In this document: one piece after another, positions 14,001 to 27,680 of the stretch
How positions within the stretch are numbered: position 1 is the stretch's first letter
Layout of the letters: each line of letters begins with the position of its first letter
Source of the DNA: Siderastrea radians
Taxonomy: Eukaryota; Cnidaria; Anthozoa; Scleractinia; Rhizangiidae
DNA: 64,000 bases
NCBI GenBank assembly: GCA_964017195.1
Contig: OZ024890.1
Location: forward strand, 21,823,201 to 21,887,200
Reading direction: 5' to 3'
The notes under the pieces: generated by a model
Databases searched by the model: none
Seen by the model: the letters and a program-made list of their open reading frames with translations, nothing else
What the model was told of the DNA's origin: nothing
Translations under genes and position numbers: made by a program

Positions 14001-17000
14001 AAAACGCACGGAACCCACACATTACACTACCAAAAACGTACTGAACCCACATATTACACTACAAAAAACGCGCTGAACCCACATATTACACTAGCAAAAA
14101 CGACGTGAACCCACATATTACACTAAAAAACGCACTGAACCCACATATTTCACTACCAATAACGCACTGAACCAACCTATTAAACTACCAAAAACGAACT
14201 AAGGCCACACGTTACACTACCAAAAACGCGCTTAACCCACATATTATACTACCAAAAACGCACTAAACCTACATGTTACACTACCAAAAACGCACTGAAC
14301 CCACATATTACACTAGCAGAAACGCATTGAACCCACATATTAGACTACTAAAAAGGTACTGAACCCACATATTACACTACCAAAAACGCACTGAACCCAC
14401 ACATTACACTGCCAAAAACGTACTGAACCGACATATTACACTAGCAAAAACGCACGGAACCCACACATTACACTACCAAAAGCACACTGAACCCACATAT
14501 TACACTACCAAAAACGCACTTGAACCCACATATTACACTACCAAAAACGGGCTGAACCCACATATTACACTAGCAAAAACGCACTGAACCCACATAATAC
14601 ACTATCAAAAACGCACTACACCGACACATCACACTACCAAAAACGTGCTGAACCCACATATTACACTAGCAAAAACGCACTGAACCCACATGTTACACTA
14701 CCAAAAACGCACTACACCGACACATTACACTACCAAAAACGAGCTAAACCCACATATTACACTAGCAAACACACACGGAACCCACACACTACTCTACCAA
14801 AAACGCGCTGAACCCACTTATTACAATACCAAAAACGAAGTGAACCAACATATTACACTAAAAAACGCACTGAACCCACATATTTCACTACCAATAACGC
14901 ACTGAACCCACCTATTAAACTACCAAAAACGAACTAAAGCCACACGTTACACTACCAAAAACGCGCTTAACCCACATATTATACTACCAAAAACGCACTA
15001 AACCTACATGTTACACTACCAAAAACGCACTGAACCCACATATTACACTAGCAGAAACGCACTGAACCCACATATTACACTACTAAAAAGGCACTGAACC
15101 CACATATTACACTACCAAAAACGCACTGAACCCACACATTACACTGCCAAAAACGCGCTGAACCGACATATTACACTAGCAAAAACGCACGGAACCCACA
15201 CATTACACTACCAAAAGCACACTGAACCCACATATTACACTACCAAAAACGCACTTGAACCCACATATTACACTACCAAAAACGGGCTGAACCCACATAT
15301 TACACTAGCAAAAACGCACTGAACCCACATAATACACTACCAAAAACGCACTACACCGACACATTACACTACCAAAAACGTGCTGAACCCACATATTACA
15401 CTAGCAAAAACGCACTGAACCCACATGTTACACTACCAAAAACGCACTACACCGACACATTACACTACGAAAAACGCGCTGAACTAGCAAAAACGAAGTG
15501 AACCCACATATTACACTAAAAAACGCACTGAACCCAAATATTTCACTACCAATAACGCACTGAACCCACCTATTAAACTACCAAAAACGAACTAAAGCCA
15601 CACGTTACACTACCAAAAACGCGCTTAACCCACATATTACACTACGAAAAACGGACTAAACCCACATATTACACTACCAAAAACGCACTGAACCCACACA
15701 TTTCACTAGCAGAAACGCACGGAAACTACAATTACACTACCAAAAACGCACTAAACCTACATGTTACACTACCAAAAACGCGCTGAACCCACATATTACA
15801 CTACCAAAAACGCGCTGAACCCACATATTACACTAGCAAAAACGCACTGAACCCACATATCACACTACCAAAAACGCAATGAACCCACATATTACACTAC
15901 CAAAAACGCACTGAACCCACACATAACACTACCAAAAACGCAAGGAACCGACACATTACACTACCAAAAACGCGCTGAACCCACATATTACACTAGCTAA
16001 AACGCACGGTACCCACACATTACACTACCAAAAACACATCGAACTCACATTCTACACTACCAAAAACACACTCAACCCACATATTACACTACCAAAAACG
16101 CACTGAACCCACATATTACACTACCAAAAACGCACTGAACCCACAAATTACACTACCAAAAACGCACTGACCCTACATATTACACTACCAAAAACGCACT
16201 GAACCCACACATTACACTACCAAAAACGCGCTGAACCCACATCTTGCACTAACGAAAACGCAAGGAACCCAAACATTACACAAACAAAAACGCGCTGAAC
16301 CCACATATTACACTACCAAAAACGCACTGAACCCACATATTTCACTAGCAAAAACGCACGGAACCCTGACAATACACTACGAAAAACGCACTGAACACAC
16401 ACATTACTCTGACCTACACTACCAAAAAGGCACAGAAAACACACATTACTCTACAAAAAACGCACTGAACCCACACGTTGCACTACCAAAAGCACACTGA
16501 ACCCACATATTACACTACCAAAAACGCACTTGAACCCACATATTACACTACCAAAAACGGGCTGAACCCACATATTACACTAGCAAAAACGCACTGAACC
16601 CACATAATACACTACCAAAAACGCACTACACCGACACATTACACTACCAAACACGTGCTGAACCCACATATTACACTACCAAAAACGCACTGAACCCACA
16701 TGTTACACTACCAAAAACGCACTACACCGACACATTACACTACCAAAAACGTGCTAAACCCACATATTACACTAGCAAAAACACACGGAACCCACACACT
16801 ACACTACCAAAAACGCGCTGAACCCACATATTACAATACCAAAAACGCGCCGAACCCACATGTTACACTAGCAAAAACGCACGGAACCCACACATTACAC
16901 TACCAAAAGCACACTGAACCCACATATTACACTACCAAAAACGCACTTGAACCCACATATTACACTACCAAAAAAGGCCTGAACCCAACTATTACACTAG

Positions 17001-20000
17001 CAAAAACGCACTGAACCCACATAATACACTACCAAAAACGCACTACACTGACACATTACACTACCAAAAACGTGCTGAACCCACATATTACACTAGCAAA
17101 AACGCACTGAGCTCACATATTACACTACTAAAAAGGCACTGAACCCACATATTACACTACCAAAACCACACTGAACCCACAAATTACACTGCCAAAAACG
17201 CACTGAACCCACATATTACACTACCAAAAACGCACTGAACCCACACATTTCACTAGCAAAAACGCACTAAACCTACATGTTACACTACCAAAAACGCACT
17301 GAACCCACATATTACACTAGCAGAAACGCACTGAACCCACATATTACACTACTAAAAAGGCACTGAACCCACATATTACACTACCAAAACCACACTGAAC
17401 CCACAAATTACACTGCCAAAAACGCGCTGAACCGACATATTACACTAGCAAAAACGCACGGAACCCACACATTACACTACCAAATAAGCGCTAAACCCAC
17501 ATATTACACTACCAAAAACGCACTGAAAACACATATTTCACTAGCAAAAACGCACGGAACCCACACATTACACTACCAAAAACGTACTGAACCCACATAT
17601 TACACTACAAAAAACGCGCTGAACCCACATATTACACTAGCAAAAACGACGTGAACCCACATATTACACTAAAAAACGCACTGAACCCACATATTTCACT
17701 ACCAATAACGCACTGAACCAACCTATTAAACTACCAAAAACGAACTAAGGCCACACGTTACACTACCAAAAACGCGCTTAACCCACATATTATACTACCA
17801 AAAACGCACTAAACCTACATGTTACACTACCAAAAACGCACTGAACCCACATATTACACTAGCAGAAACGCATTGAACCCACATATTAGACTACTAAAAA
17901 GGTACTGAACCCACATATTACACTACCAAAAACGCACTGAACCCACACATTACACTGCCAAAAACGTACTGAACCGACATATTACACTAGCAAAAACGCA
18001 CGGAACCCACACATTACACTACCAAAAGCACACTGAACCCACATATTACACTACCAAAAACGCACTTGAACCCACATATTACACTACCAAAAACGGGCTG
18101 AACCCACATATTACACTAGCAAAAACGCACTGAACCCACATAATACACTACCAAAAACGCACTACACCGACACATCACACTACCAAAAACGTGCTGAACC
18201 CACATATTACACTAGCAAAAACGCACTGAACCCACATGTTACACTACCAAAAACGCACTACACCGACACATTACACTACCAAAAACGAGCTAAACCCACA
18301 TATTACACTAGCAAACACACACGGAACCCACACACTACTCTACCAAAAACGCGCTGAACCCACTTATTACAATACCAAAAACCAAGTGAACCTACATATT
18401 ACACTAAAAAACGCACTGAACCCACATATTTCACTACCAATAACGCACTGAACCCACCTATTAAACTACCAAAAACGAACTAAAGCCACACGTTACACTA
18501 CCAAAAACGCGCTTAACCCACATATTATACTACCAAAAACGCACTAAACCTACATGTTACACTACCAAAAACGCACTGAACCCACATATTACACTAGCAG
18601 AAACGCACTGAACCCACATATTACACTACTAAAAAGGCACTGAACCCACATATTACACTACCAAAAACGCACTGAACCCACACATTACACTGCCAAAAAC
18701 GCGCTGAACCGACATATTACACTAGCAAAAACGCACGGAACCCACACATTACACTACCAAAAGCACACTGAACCCACATATTACACTACCAAAAACGCAC
18801 TTGAACCCACATATTACACTACCAAAAACGGGCTGAACCCACATATTACACTAGCAAAAACGCACTGAACCCACATAATACACTACCAAAAACGCACTAC
18901 ACCGACACATTACACTACCAAAAACGTGCTGAACCCACATATTACACTAGCAAAAACGCACTGAACCCACATGTTACACTACCAAAAACGCACTACACCG
19001 ACACATTACACTACCAAAAACGCGCTGAACTAGCAAAAACGAAGTGAACCCACATATTACACTAAAAAACGCACTGAACCCAAATATTTCACTACCAATA
19101 ACGCACTGAACCCACCTATTAAACTACCAAAAACGAACTAAAGCCACACGTTACACTACCAAAAACGCGCTTAACCCACATATTACACTACGAAAAACGG
19201 ACTAAACCCACATATTACACTACCAAAAACGCACTGAACCCACACATTTCACTAGCAGAAACGCACGGAAACTACAATTACACTACCAAAAACGCACTAA
19301 ACCTACATGTTACACTACCAAAAACGCGCTGAACCCACATATTACACTACCAAAAACGCGCTGAACCCACATATTACACTAGCAAAAACGCACTGAACCC
19401 ACATATCACACTACCAAAAACGCAATGAACCCACATATTACACTACCAAAAACGCACTGAACCCACACATAACACTACCAAAAACGCAAGGAACCGACAC
19501 ATTACACTACCAAAAACGCGCTGAACCCACATATTACACTAGCTAAAACGCACGGTACCCACACATTACACTACCAAAAACACATAGAACTCACATTCTA
19601 CACTACCAAAAACACACTCAACCCACATATTACACTACCAAAAACGCACTGAACCCACATATTACACTACCAAAAACGCACTGAACCCACAAATTACACT
19701 ACCAAAAACGCACTGACCCTACATATTACACTACCAAAAACGCACTGAACCCACACATTACACTACCAAAAACGCGCTGAACCCACATCTTGCACTAACG
19801 AAAACGCAAGGAACCCAAACATTACACAAACAAAAACGCACTGAACCCACATATTTCACTAGCAAAAACGCACGGAACCCTGACAATACACTACGAAAAA
19901 CGCACTGAACACACACATTACTCTGACCTACACTACCAAAAAGGCACAGAAAACACACATTACTCTACAAAAAACGCACTGAACCCACACGTTGCACTAC

Positions 20001-23000
20001 CAAAAGCACACTGAACCCACATATTACACTACCAAAAACGCACTTGAACCCACATATTACACTACCAAAAACGGGCTGAACCCACATATTACACTAGCAA
20101 AAACGCACTGAACCCACATAATACACTACCAAAAACGCACTACACCGACACATTACACTACCAAACACGTGCTGAACCCACATATTACACTACCAAAAAC
20201 GCACTGAACCCACATGTTACACTACCAAAAACGCACTACACCGACACATTACACTACCAAAAACGTGCTAAACCCACATATTACACTAGCAAAAACACAC
20301 GGAACCCACACACTACACTACCAAAAACGCGCTGAACCCACATATTACAATACCAAAAACGCGCCGAACCCACATGTTACACTAGCAAAAACGCACGGAA
20401 CCCACACATTACACTACCAAAAGCACACTGAACCCACATATTACACTACCAAAAACGCACTTGAACCCACATATTACACTACCAAAAAAGGCCTGAACCC
20501 AACTATTACACTAGCAAAAACGCACTGAACCCACATAATACACTACCAAAAACGCACTACACTGACACATTACACTACCAAAAACGTGCTGAACCCACAT
20601 ATTACACTAGCAAAAACGCACTGAACTCACATATTACACTACTAAAAAGGCACTGAACCCACATATTACACTACCAAAACCACACTGAACCCACAAATTA
20701 CACTGCCAAAAACGCACTGAACCCACATATTACACTACCAAAAACGCACTGAACCCACACATTTCACTAGCAAAAACGCACTAAACCTACATGTTACACT
20801 ACCAAAAACGCACTGAACCCACATATTACACTAGCAGAAACGCACTGAACCCACATATTACACTACTAAAAAGGCACTGAACCCACATATTACACTACCA
20901 AAACCACACTGAACCCACAAATTACACTGCCAAAAACGCGCTGAACCGACATATTACACTAGCAAAAACGCACGGAACCCACACATTACACTACCAAATA
21001 AGCGCTAAACCCACATATTACACTACCAAAAACGCACTGAAAACACATATTTCACTAGCAAAAACGCACGGAACCCACACATTACACTACCAAAAACGTA
21101 CTGAACCCACATATTACACTACAAAAAACGCGCTGAACCCACATATTACACTAGCAAAAACGACGTGAACCCACATATTACACTAAAAAACGCACTGAAC
21201 CCACATATTTCACTACCAATAACGCACTGAACCAACCTATTAAACTACCAAAAACGAACTAAGGCCACACGTTACACTACCAAAAACGCGCTTAACCCAC
21301 ATATTATACTACCAAAAACGCACTAAACCTACATGTTACACTACCAAAAACGCACTGAACCCACATATTACACTAGCAGAAACGCATTGAACCCACATAT
21401 TAGACTACTAAAAAGGTACTGAACCCACATATTACACTACCAAAAACGCACTGAACCCACACATTACACTGCCAAAAACGTACTGAACCGACATATTACA
21501 CTAGCAAAAACGCACGGAACCCACACATTACACTACCAAAAGCACACTGAACCCACATATTACACTACCAAAAACGCACTTGAACCCACATATTACACTA
21601 CCAAAAACGGGCTGAACCCACATATTACACTAGCAAAAACGCACTGAACCCACATAATACACTACCAAAAACGCACTACACCGACACATCACACTACCAA
21701 AAACGTGCTGAACCCACATATTACACTAGCAAAAACGCACTGAACCCACATGTTACACTACCAAAAACGCACTACACCGACACATTACACTACCAAAAAC
21801 GAGCTAAACCCACATATTACACTAGCAAAAACACACGGAACCCACACACTACTCTACCAAAAACGCGCTGAACCCACTTATTACAATACCAAAAACGAAG
21901 TGAACCTACATATTACACTAAAAAACGCACTGAACCCACATATTTCACTACCAATAACGCACTGAACCCACCTATTAAACTACCAAAAACGAACTAAAGC
22001 CACACGTTACACTACCAAAAACGCGCTTAACCCACATATTATACTACCAAAAACGCACTAAACCTACATGTTACACTACCAAAAACGCACTGAACCCACA
22101 TATTACACTAGCAGAAACGCACTGAACCCACATATTACACTACTAAAAAGGCACTGAACCCACATATTACACTACCAAAAACGCACTGAACCCACACATT
22201 ACACTGCCAAAAACGCGCTGAACCGACATATTACACTAGCAAAAACGCACGGAACCCACACATTACACTACCAAAAGCACACTGAACCCACATATTACAC
22301 TACCAAAAACGCACTTGAACCCACATATTACACTACCAAAAACGGGCTGAACCCACATATTACACTAGCAAAAACGCACTGAACCCACATAATACACTAC
22401 CAAAAACGCACTACACCGACACATTACACTACCAAAAACGTGCTGAACCCACATATTACACTAGCAAAAACGCACTGAACCCACATGTTACACTACCAAA
22501 AACGCACTACACCGACACATTACAGTACCAAAAACGCGCTGAACTAGCAAAAACGAAGTGAACCCACATATTACACTAAAAAACGCACTGAACCCAAATA
22601 TTTCACTACCAATAACGCACTGAACCCACCTATTAAACTACCAAAAACGAACTAAAGCCACACGTTACACTACCAAAAACGCGCTTAACCCACATATTAC
22701 ACTACGAAAAACGGACTAAACCCACATATTACACTACCAAAAACGCACTGAACCCACACATTTCACTAGCAGAAACGCACGGAAACTACAATTACACTAC
22801 CAAAAACGCACTAAACCTACATGTTACACTACCAAAAACGCGCTGAACCCACATATTACACTAGCAAAAACGCACTGAACCCACTTATTACACTACTAAA
22901 AAGGCACTGAACCCACATATTACACTACCAAAAACGCACTGAACCCACACATTTCACTAGCAAAAACGCACGGAAACCACACATTACACTAACAAAAACG

Positions 23001-25295
23001 CACTAAACCTACATGTTACACTTTCAAAAACGTGCTGAACCCACATATTACACTAGCAGAAACGCACTGAACCCACATATTACACTACTAAAAAGGCACT
23101 GAACCCACATATTACACTAGCAAAAACGCACGGAACCCACACATTACACTACCAAATACGCGCTAAACCCACATATTACACTACCAAAAACGCACTGAAA
23201 ACACACATTTCACTAGCAAAACCGCACGGAACCCAGACATTACACTACCAAAAACGTACTGAACCCACATATTACACTACCAAACACGCGCTGAACCCAC
23301 ATATTACACTAGCAAAAACGAAGTGAACCCACATATTACCCTAAAAAACGGACTGAACCCACATATTTCACTACCAATAACCTACTGAACCAGCTTATTA
23401 AACTACCAAAAACGAACTAAGGCCACACGTTACACTACCAAAAACGGGCTTAACCCACATATTACACTACCAAAAACGCACTAAACCTACATGTTACACT
23501 ACCAAAAACCCACTGAACCCACATATTACACTAGCAGAAACGCACTGAACCCACATATTAGACTACTAAAAAGGTACTGAACCCACATATTACACTACCA
23601 AAAACGCACTGAACCCACACATTACACTGCCAAAAACGTACTGAACCAACATATTACACTAGCAAAAACGCACGGAACCCACACATTACACTACCAAAAG
23701 CACACTGAACCCACATATTACACTACCAAAAACGCACTTGAACCCACATATTACACTACCAAAAACGGGCTGAACCCACATATTACACTAGCAGAAACGC
23801 ACTTAACCCACATAATACACTACCAAAAACGCACTACACCGACACATTACACTACCAAAAACGTGCTGAACCCACATATTACACTAGCAAAAACGCACTG
23901 AACCCACATGTTACACTACCAAAAACGCACTACACCGACACATTACACTACCAAAGACGTGCTAAACCAGGGGTGCTAAACCCACATATTACACTAGCAA
24001 AAACACACGGAACCCACACACTACACTACCAAAAACGCACTGAACCCACATATTACACTACCAAAAACGCACTGAACCCACATATTACACTACCAAAAAC
24101 GCACTGAACCCACACATTTCACTAGCAAAACCGCACTAATCCTACATGTTACACTACCAAAAACGCGCTGAACCCACATATTACACTAGCAGAAACGCAC
24201 TGAACCCACATATTACACTACTAAAAAGGCACTGAACCCACATATTACACTACCAAAAACACACTGAACCCACAAATTACACTGCCAAAAACACGCTGAA
24301 CCGACATATTACACTAGCAAAAACGCACGGAACCCACACATTACACTACCAAATAAGCGCTAAACCCACATATTACACTACCAAAAACGCACTGAAAACA
24401 CATATTTCACTAGCAAAAACGCACGGAACCCACACATTACATTACCAAAAACGTACTGAACCCACATATTACACTACCAAAAACGTGCTGAACCCACATA
24501 TTACAATAGCAAAAACGAAGTGAACCCACATATTACACTAAAAAACGCACTGAACCCACATATTTCACTACCAATAACGCATGAACCCACCTATTTAACT
24601 ACCAAAAACGAACTAAAGCCACACGTTACACTACCAAAAACGCGCTTAACCCACATATTACACTACCAAAAACGCACTAAACCTACATGTTACACTACCA
24701 AAAACGCACTGAACCCACATATTACACTAGCAGAAACGCACTGAACCCACATATTACACTGCTAAAAAGGCACTGAACCCACATATTACACTACCAAAAA
24801 CGCACTGAACCCACACATTACACTGCCAAAAACGCGCTGAACCGACATATTACACTAGCAAAAACGGACTGAACCCACACATTACACTACGAAAAACGGA
24901 CTAAACCCACATATTACACTACCAAAAACGAACTGAACCCAAACATTACACTACCAAAAACGCACTGAATCCAGATATTACAACACCCAAAACACGCTGA
25001 ACCCACATATTACACTACCAAAAAACGGACTAAACCCGCATATTACACTACCAAAAACGCACCGAACCCACATATTACACTACCAAAAACGTGCTGAACC
25101 CATATATTACACTACCAAAAACGCACGGAAGCCACACATTACACTACCAAAAACGCACTGAACCCACATATTACACTACCAAAAACGGACTGAACCCACA
25201 TACACGGCAATCATGTAAAGCAGTTGTAATTAGTTTTAGTTATGTACTTAATTAAGATTAATTAACTGATGATTTTCCGTGTTTAAATAAAGTTT

Positions 25296-25349
<54 letters not shown>

Positions 25350-27605
25350 ATATTACACTAGCAAAAACGCACGGAACCCACATATTACACTACCAAAAAC
25401 GGACTGAACCCACACATCACACTACGAAAAACGGACTAAACCCACATATTACACTACCAAAAACGGACTCAACCCAAACATTACACTACCAAAAACGCAC
25501 TGAACCCAGATTTTACAACACCCAAAACGCGCTGAACCCGCATATTGCACTACCAAAAACGCGCTGAACCCACATCTTACACTACCAAAAACGCACTGAA
25601 CCCACATATTAAACTAGCAAAAACGCACGGAACCCACATATTACACTACCAAAAACGCGCCGAACCCACATACTACACTACCAAAAACGGACTGAACCCA
25701 CACATTACACTACTAAAAACGCGCTGAACCCACATATTACACTAGCAAAAACGCAATGAACCTACATAATACACTACCAAAAACACACTGAACCCACACA
25801 TTACACTAGCAAAAACGCAATGAACCTACATATTACACTAGCAAAAGCGCACGGAACCCCCACATTACGCTACCAAAAACGCGCCGAACCCACATACTAC
25901 ACTACCAAAAACGGACTGAACCCACACATTACACTACCAAAAACGCGCCGAACCCACATACTACACTACCAAAAACGGACTGAACCCACATATTACACTA
26001 CCAAAAACGGACTGAACCCACATATTACACTACCAAAAACGGACTGAACCCACATATTACACTACCAAAAACGCGCCGAACCCACATACTACACTACCAA
26101 AAACGGACTGAACCCACACATTACACTACTAAAAACGCGCTGAACCCACATATTACACTAGCAAAAACGCAATGAACCTACATAATACACTACCAAAAAC
26201 ACACTGAACCCACACATTACACTACCAAAAACGGACTGAGCCCACATGTTACACTAACAAAAACGCACAGAACCGCTATCAAACGCGCACTAAACCCACA
26301 CTTAACAATAAAATAACGCACTGAACCCATATATTACACTACGAAAAACGCACGGAACTCACACATTACACTTCCAAGCACGCACTGAACTCATACATTA
26401 CACTACCAAACACGCACTAACTCCACACTTAACAATAACAAAAACGCACTGAACCCATGTATTGCACTGCCAAAAATGCACTGAACCCACACATTACACT
26501 GTAAAAAACGCACTGAACCCATATTACACTACCAAACACACACTAAACCCACATACCACACTACGAGAAACGCACTGAACCCACATATTACACCAGTACT
26601 ACACTTACCAAAAAGGCACTGAAGCCACACATTACATTACCAAAAAGGCACTGAACCCACATATTACACTACTAAAAAGGTACTGAACCCACATATTACA
26701 CTACCAAAAACGCACTAAACCCACATATTACACTACGAGAAACGCACTGAGCCCACATATTACATTACCAAAAACGGCGGGAAGGCGTCCAGACGAGAAT
26801 TAAAAGTACAAGAGAAGTCACGTATTGCGTTACCAAAATGATTCACAGCTCTTGGTAAACTGAACCACACACAAACAAAACCTTAATATATAAATCTGAC
26901 ACATTACGTTGTTAAAATCCCACAAACTTGATACTTTTCTCTGACATAACTGACAAATAACTCTAAGAAAAGCTAAAAAAAACTACTACATAACACTTTC
27001 AAACACTCGTGGACTTCACACATTACTCTAACGAGGAAGCACAGATGTTAGGCATGAATCTAATACAAACTCAAAGAACTGACATTTTACAATACCAAAA
27101 ACTAACAGATAACGCTTCCCGAACCACACAGAACGGACACTTTAAAATATCAAAAACTACGAGAACGGACACAGCGCACTACAACCTCAAAGAAATGAAA
27201 CCACTACACTGTCAAAAACTCACTTGACAGAAAATATTACAGTACTAAACACTACCAGAGCGGTCACGTTTAACTACGAAAAACTCACAAACAACAAAAA
27301 CTCATTGAACTGACATCACAAACCAAGATTCACAAACTGACGCCAGACCAACTACCAAAAACGTAATAAACTATCGCATCACTACCGAAATCATACAGAT
27401 AGCCACACCTGACCGCACCAAAGTCTCCCAGAGCCCACACATTACACTACCAAAACTTCAAATTTAGCAACAGAACTGACACGTCCACAACATCTCACTG
27501 ACTAAACAAACTCAAACATTATACTATAAAACATGATAGAACGCACAGACTGTACTGCCAAAACCTCACAACGCAATCACATTATTCCACCCACAAAACG
27601 TAAAA

Positions 27606-27680
<75 letters not shown>

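Larger units (their letters stand above)
8735..26785 (+). repeat. 18-kb array of a 32-bp minisatellite (class A) inside the lectin gene intron
   Basis: The unit reads ACGCACTGAACCCACATATT followed by ACACTACCAAAA, 32 bp, with about 560 copies. Base composition of the consensus on + is A14 C11 T5 G2, so the transcribed RNA would be A/C-rich and G-poor. Each unit carries one A-tract (A4-A5) and usually one CpG. Monomers at 8.7-11.5 kb and after 26.3 kb are diverged; those at 11.7-25.2 kb are highly uniform and arranged in a higher-order repeat. Three monomers (96 bp) restore the reading frame, which explains the scattered ORFs; these are not genes. Confidence 0.95.

Noticed and set aside
11490..26047. 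Open reading frames of 60-104 codons rich in HYQKR, YTTKN and PHITL motifs
   Set aside because: They are translations of the 32-bp satellite: three monomers equal 32 codons, so some stretches stay open by periodicity. They repeat at the 3,546-bp block period, and no start context or splice signals support a gene.
8735..26785. CRISPR array, because of a ~32-bp regular repeat
   Set aside because: Repeats are contiguous with no unique spacers and lie in an intron of an animal gene.
8735..26785. Centromere or telomere call for the satellite
   Set aside because: The array is flanked by exons of one gene that splice together in frame, and the unit is not telomere-like. Higher-order structure alone does not show centromere function.
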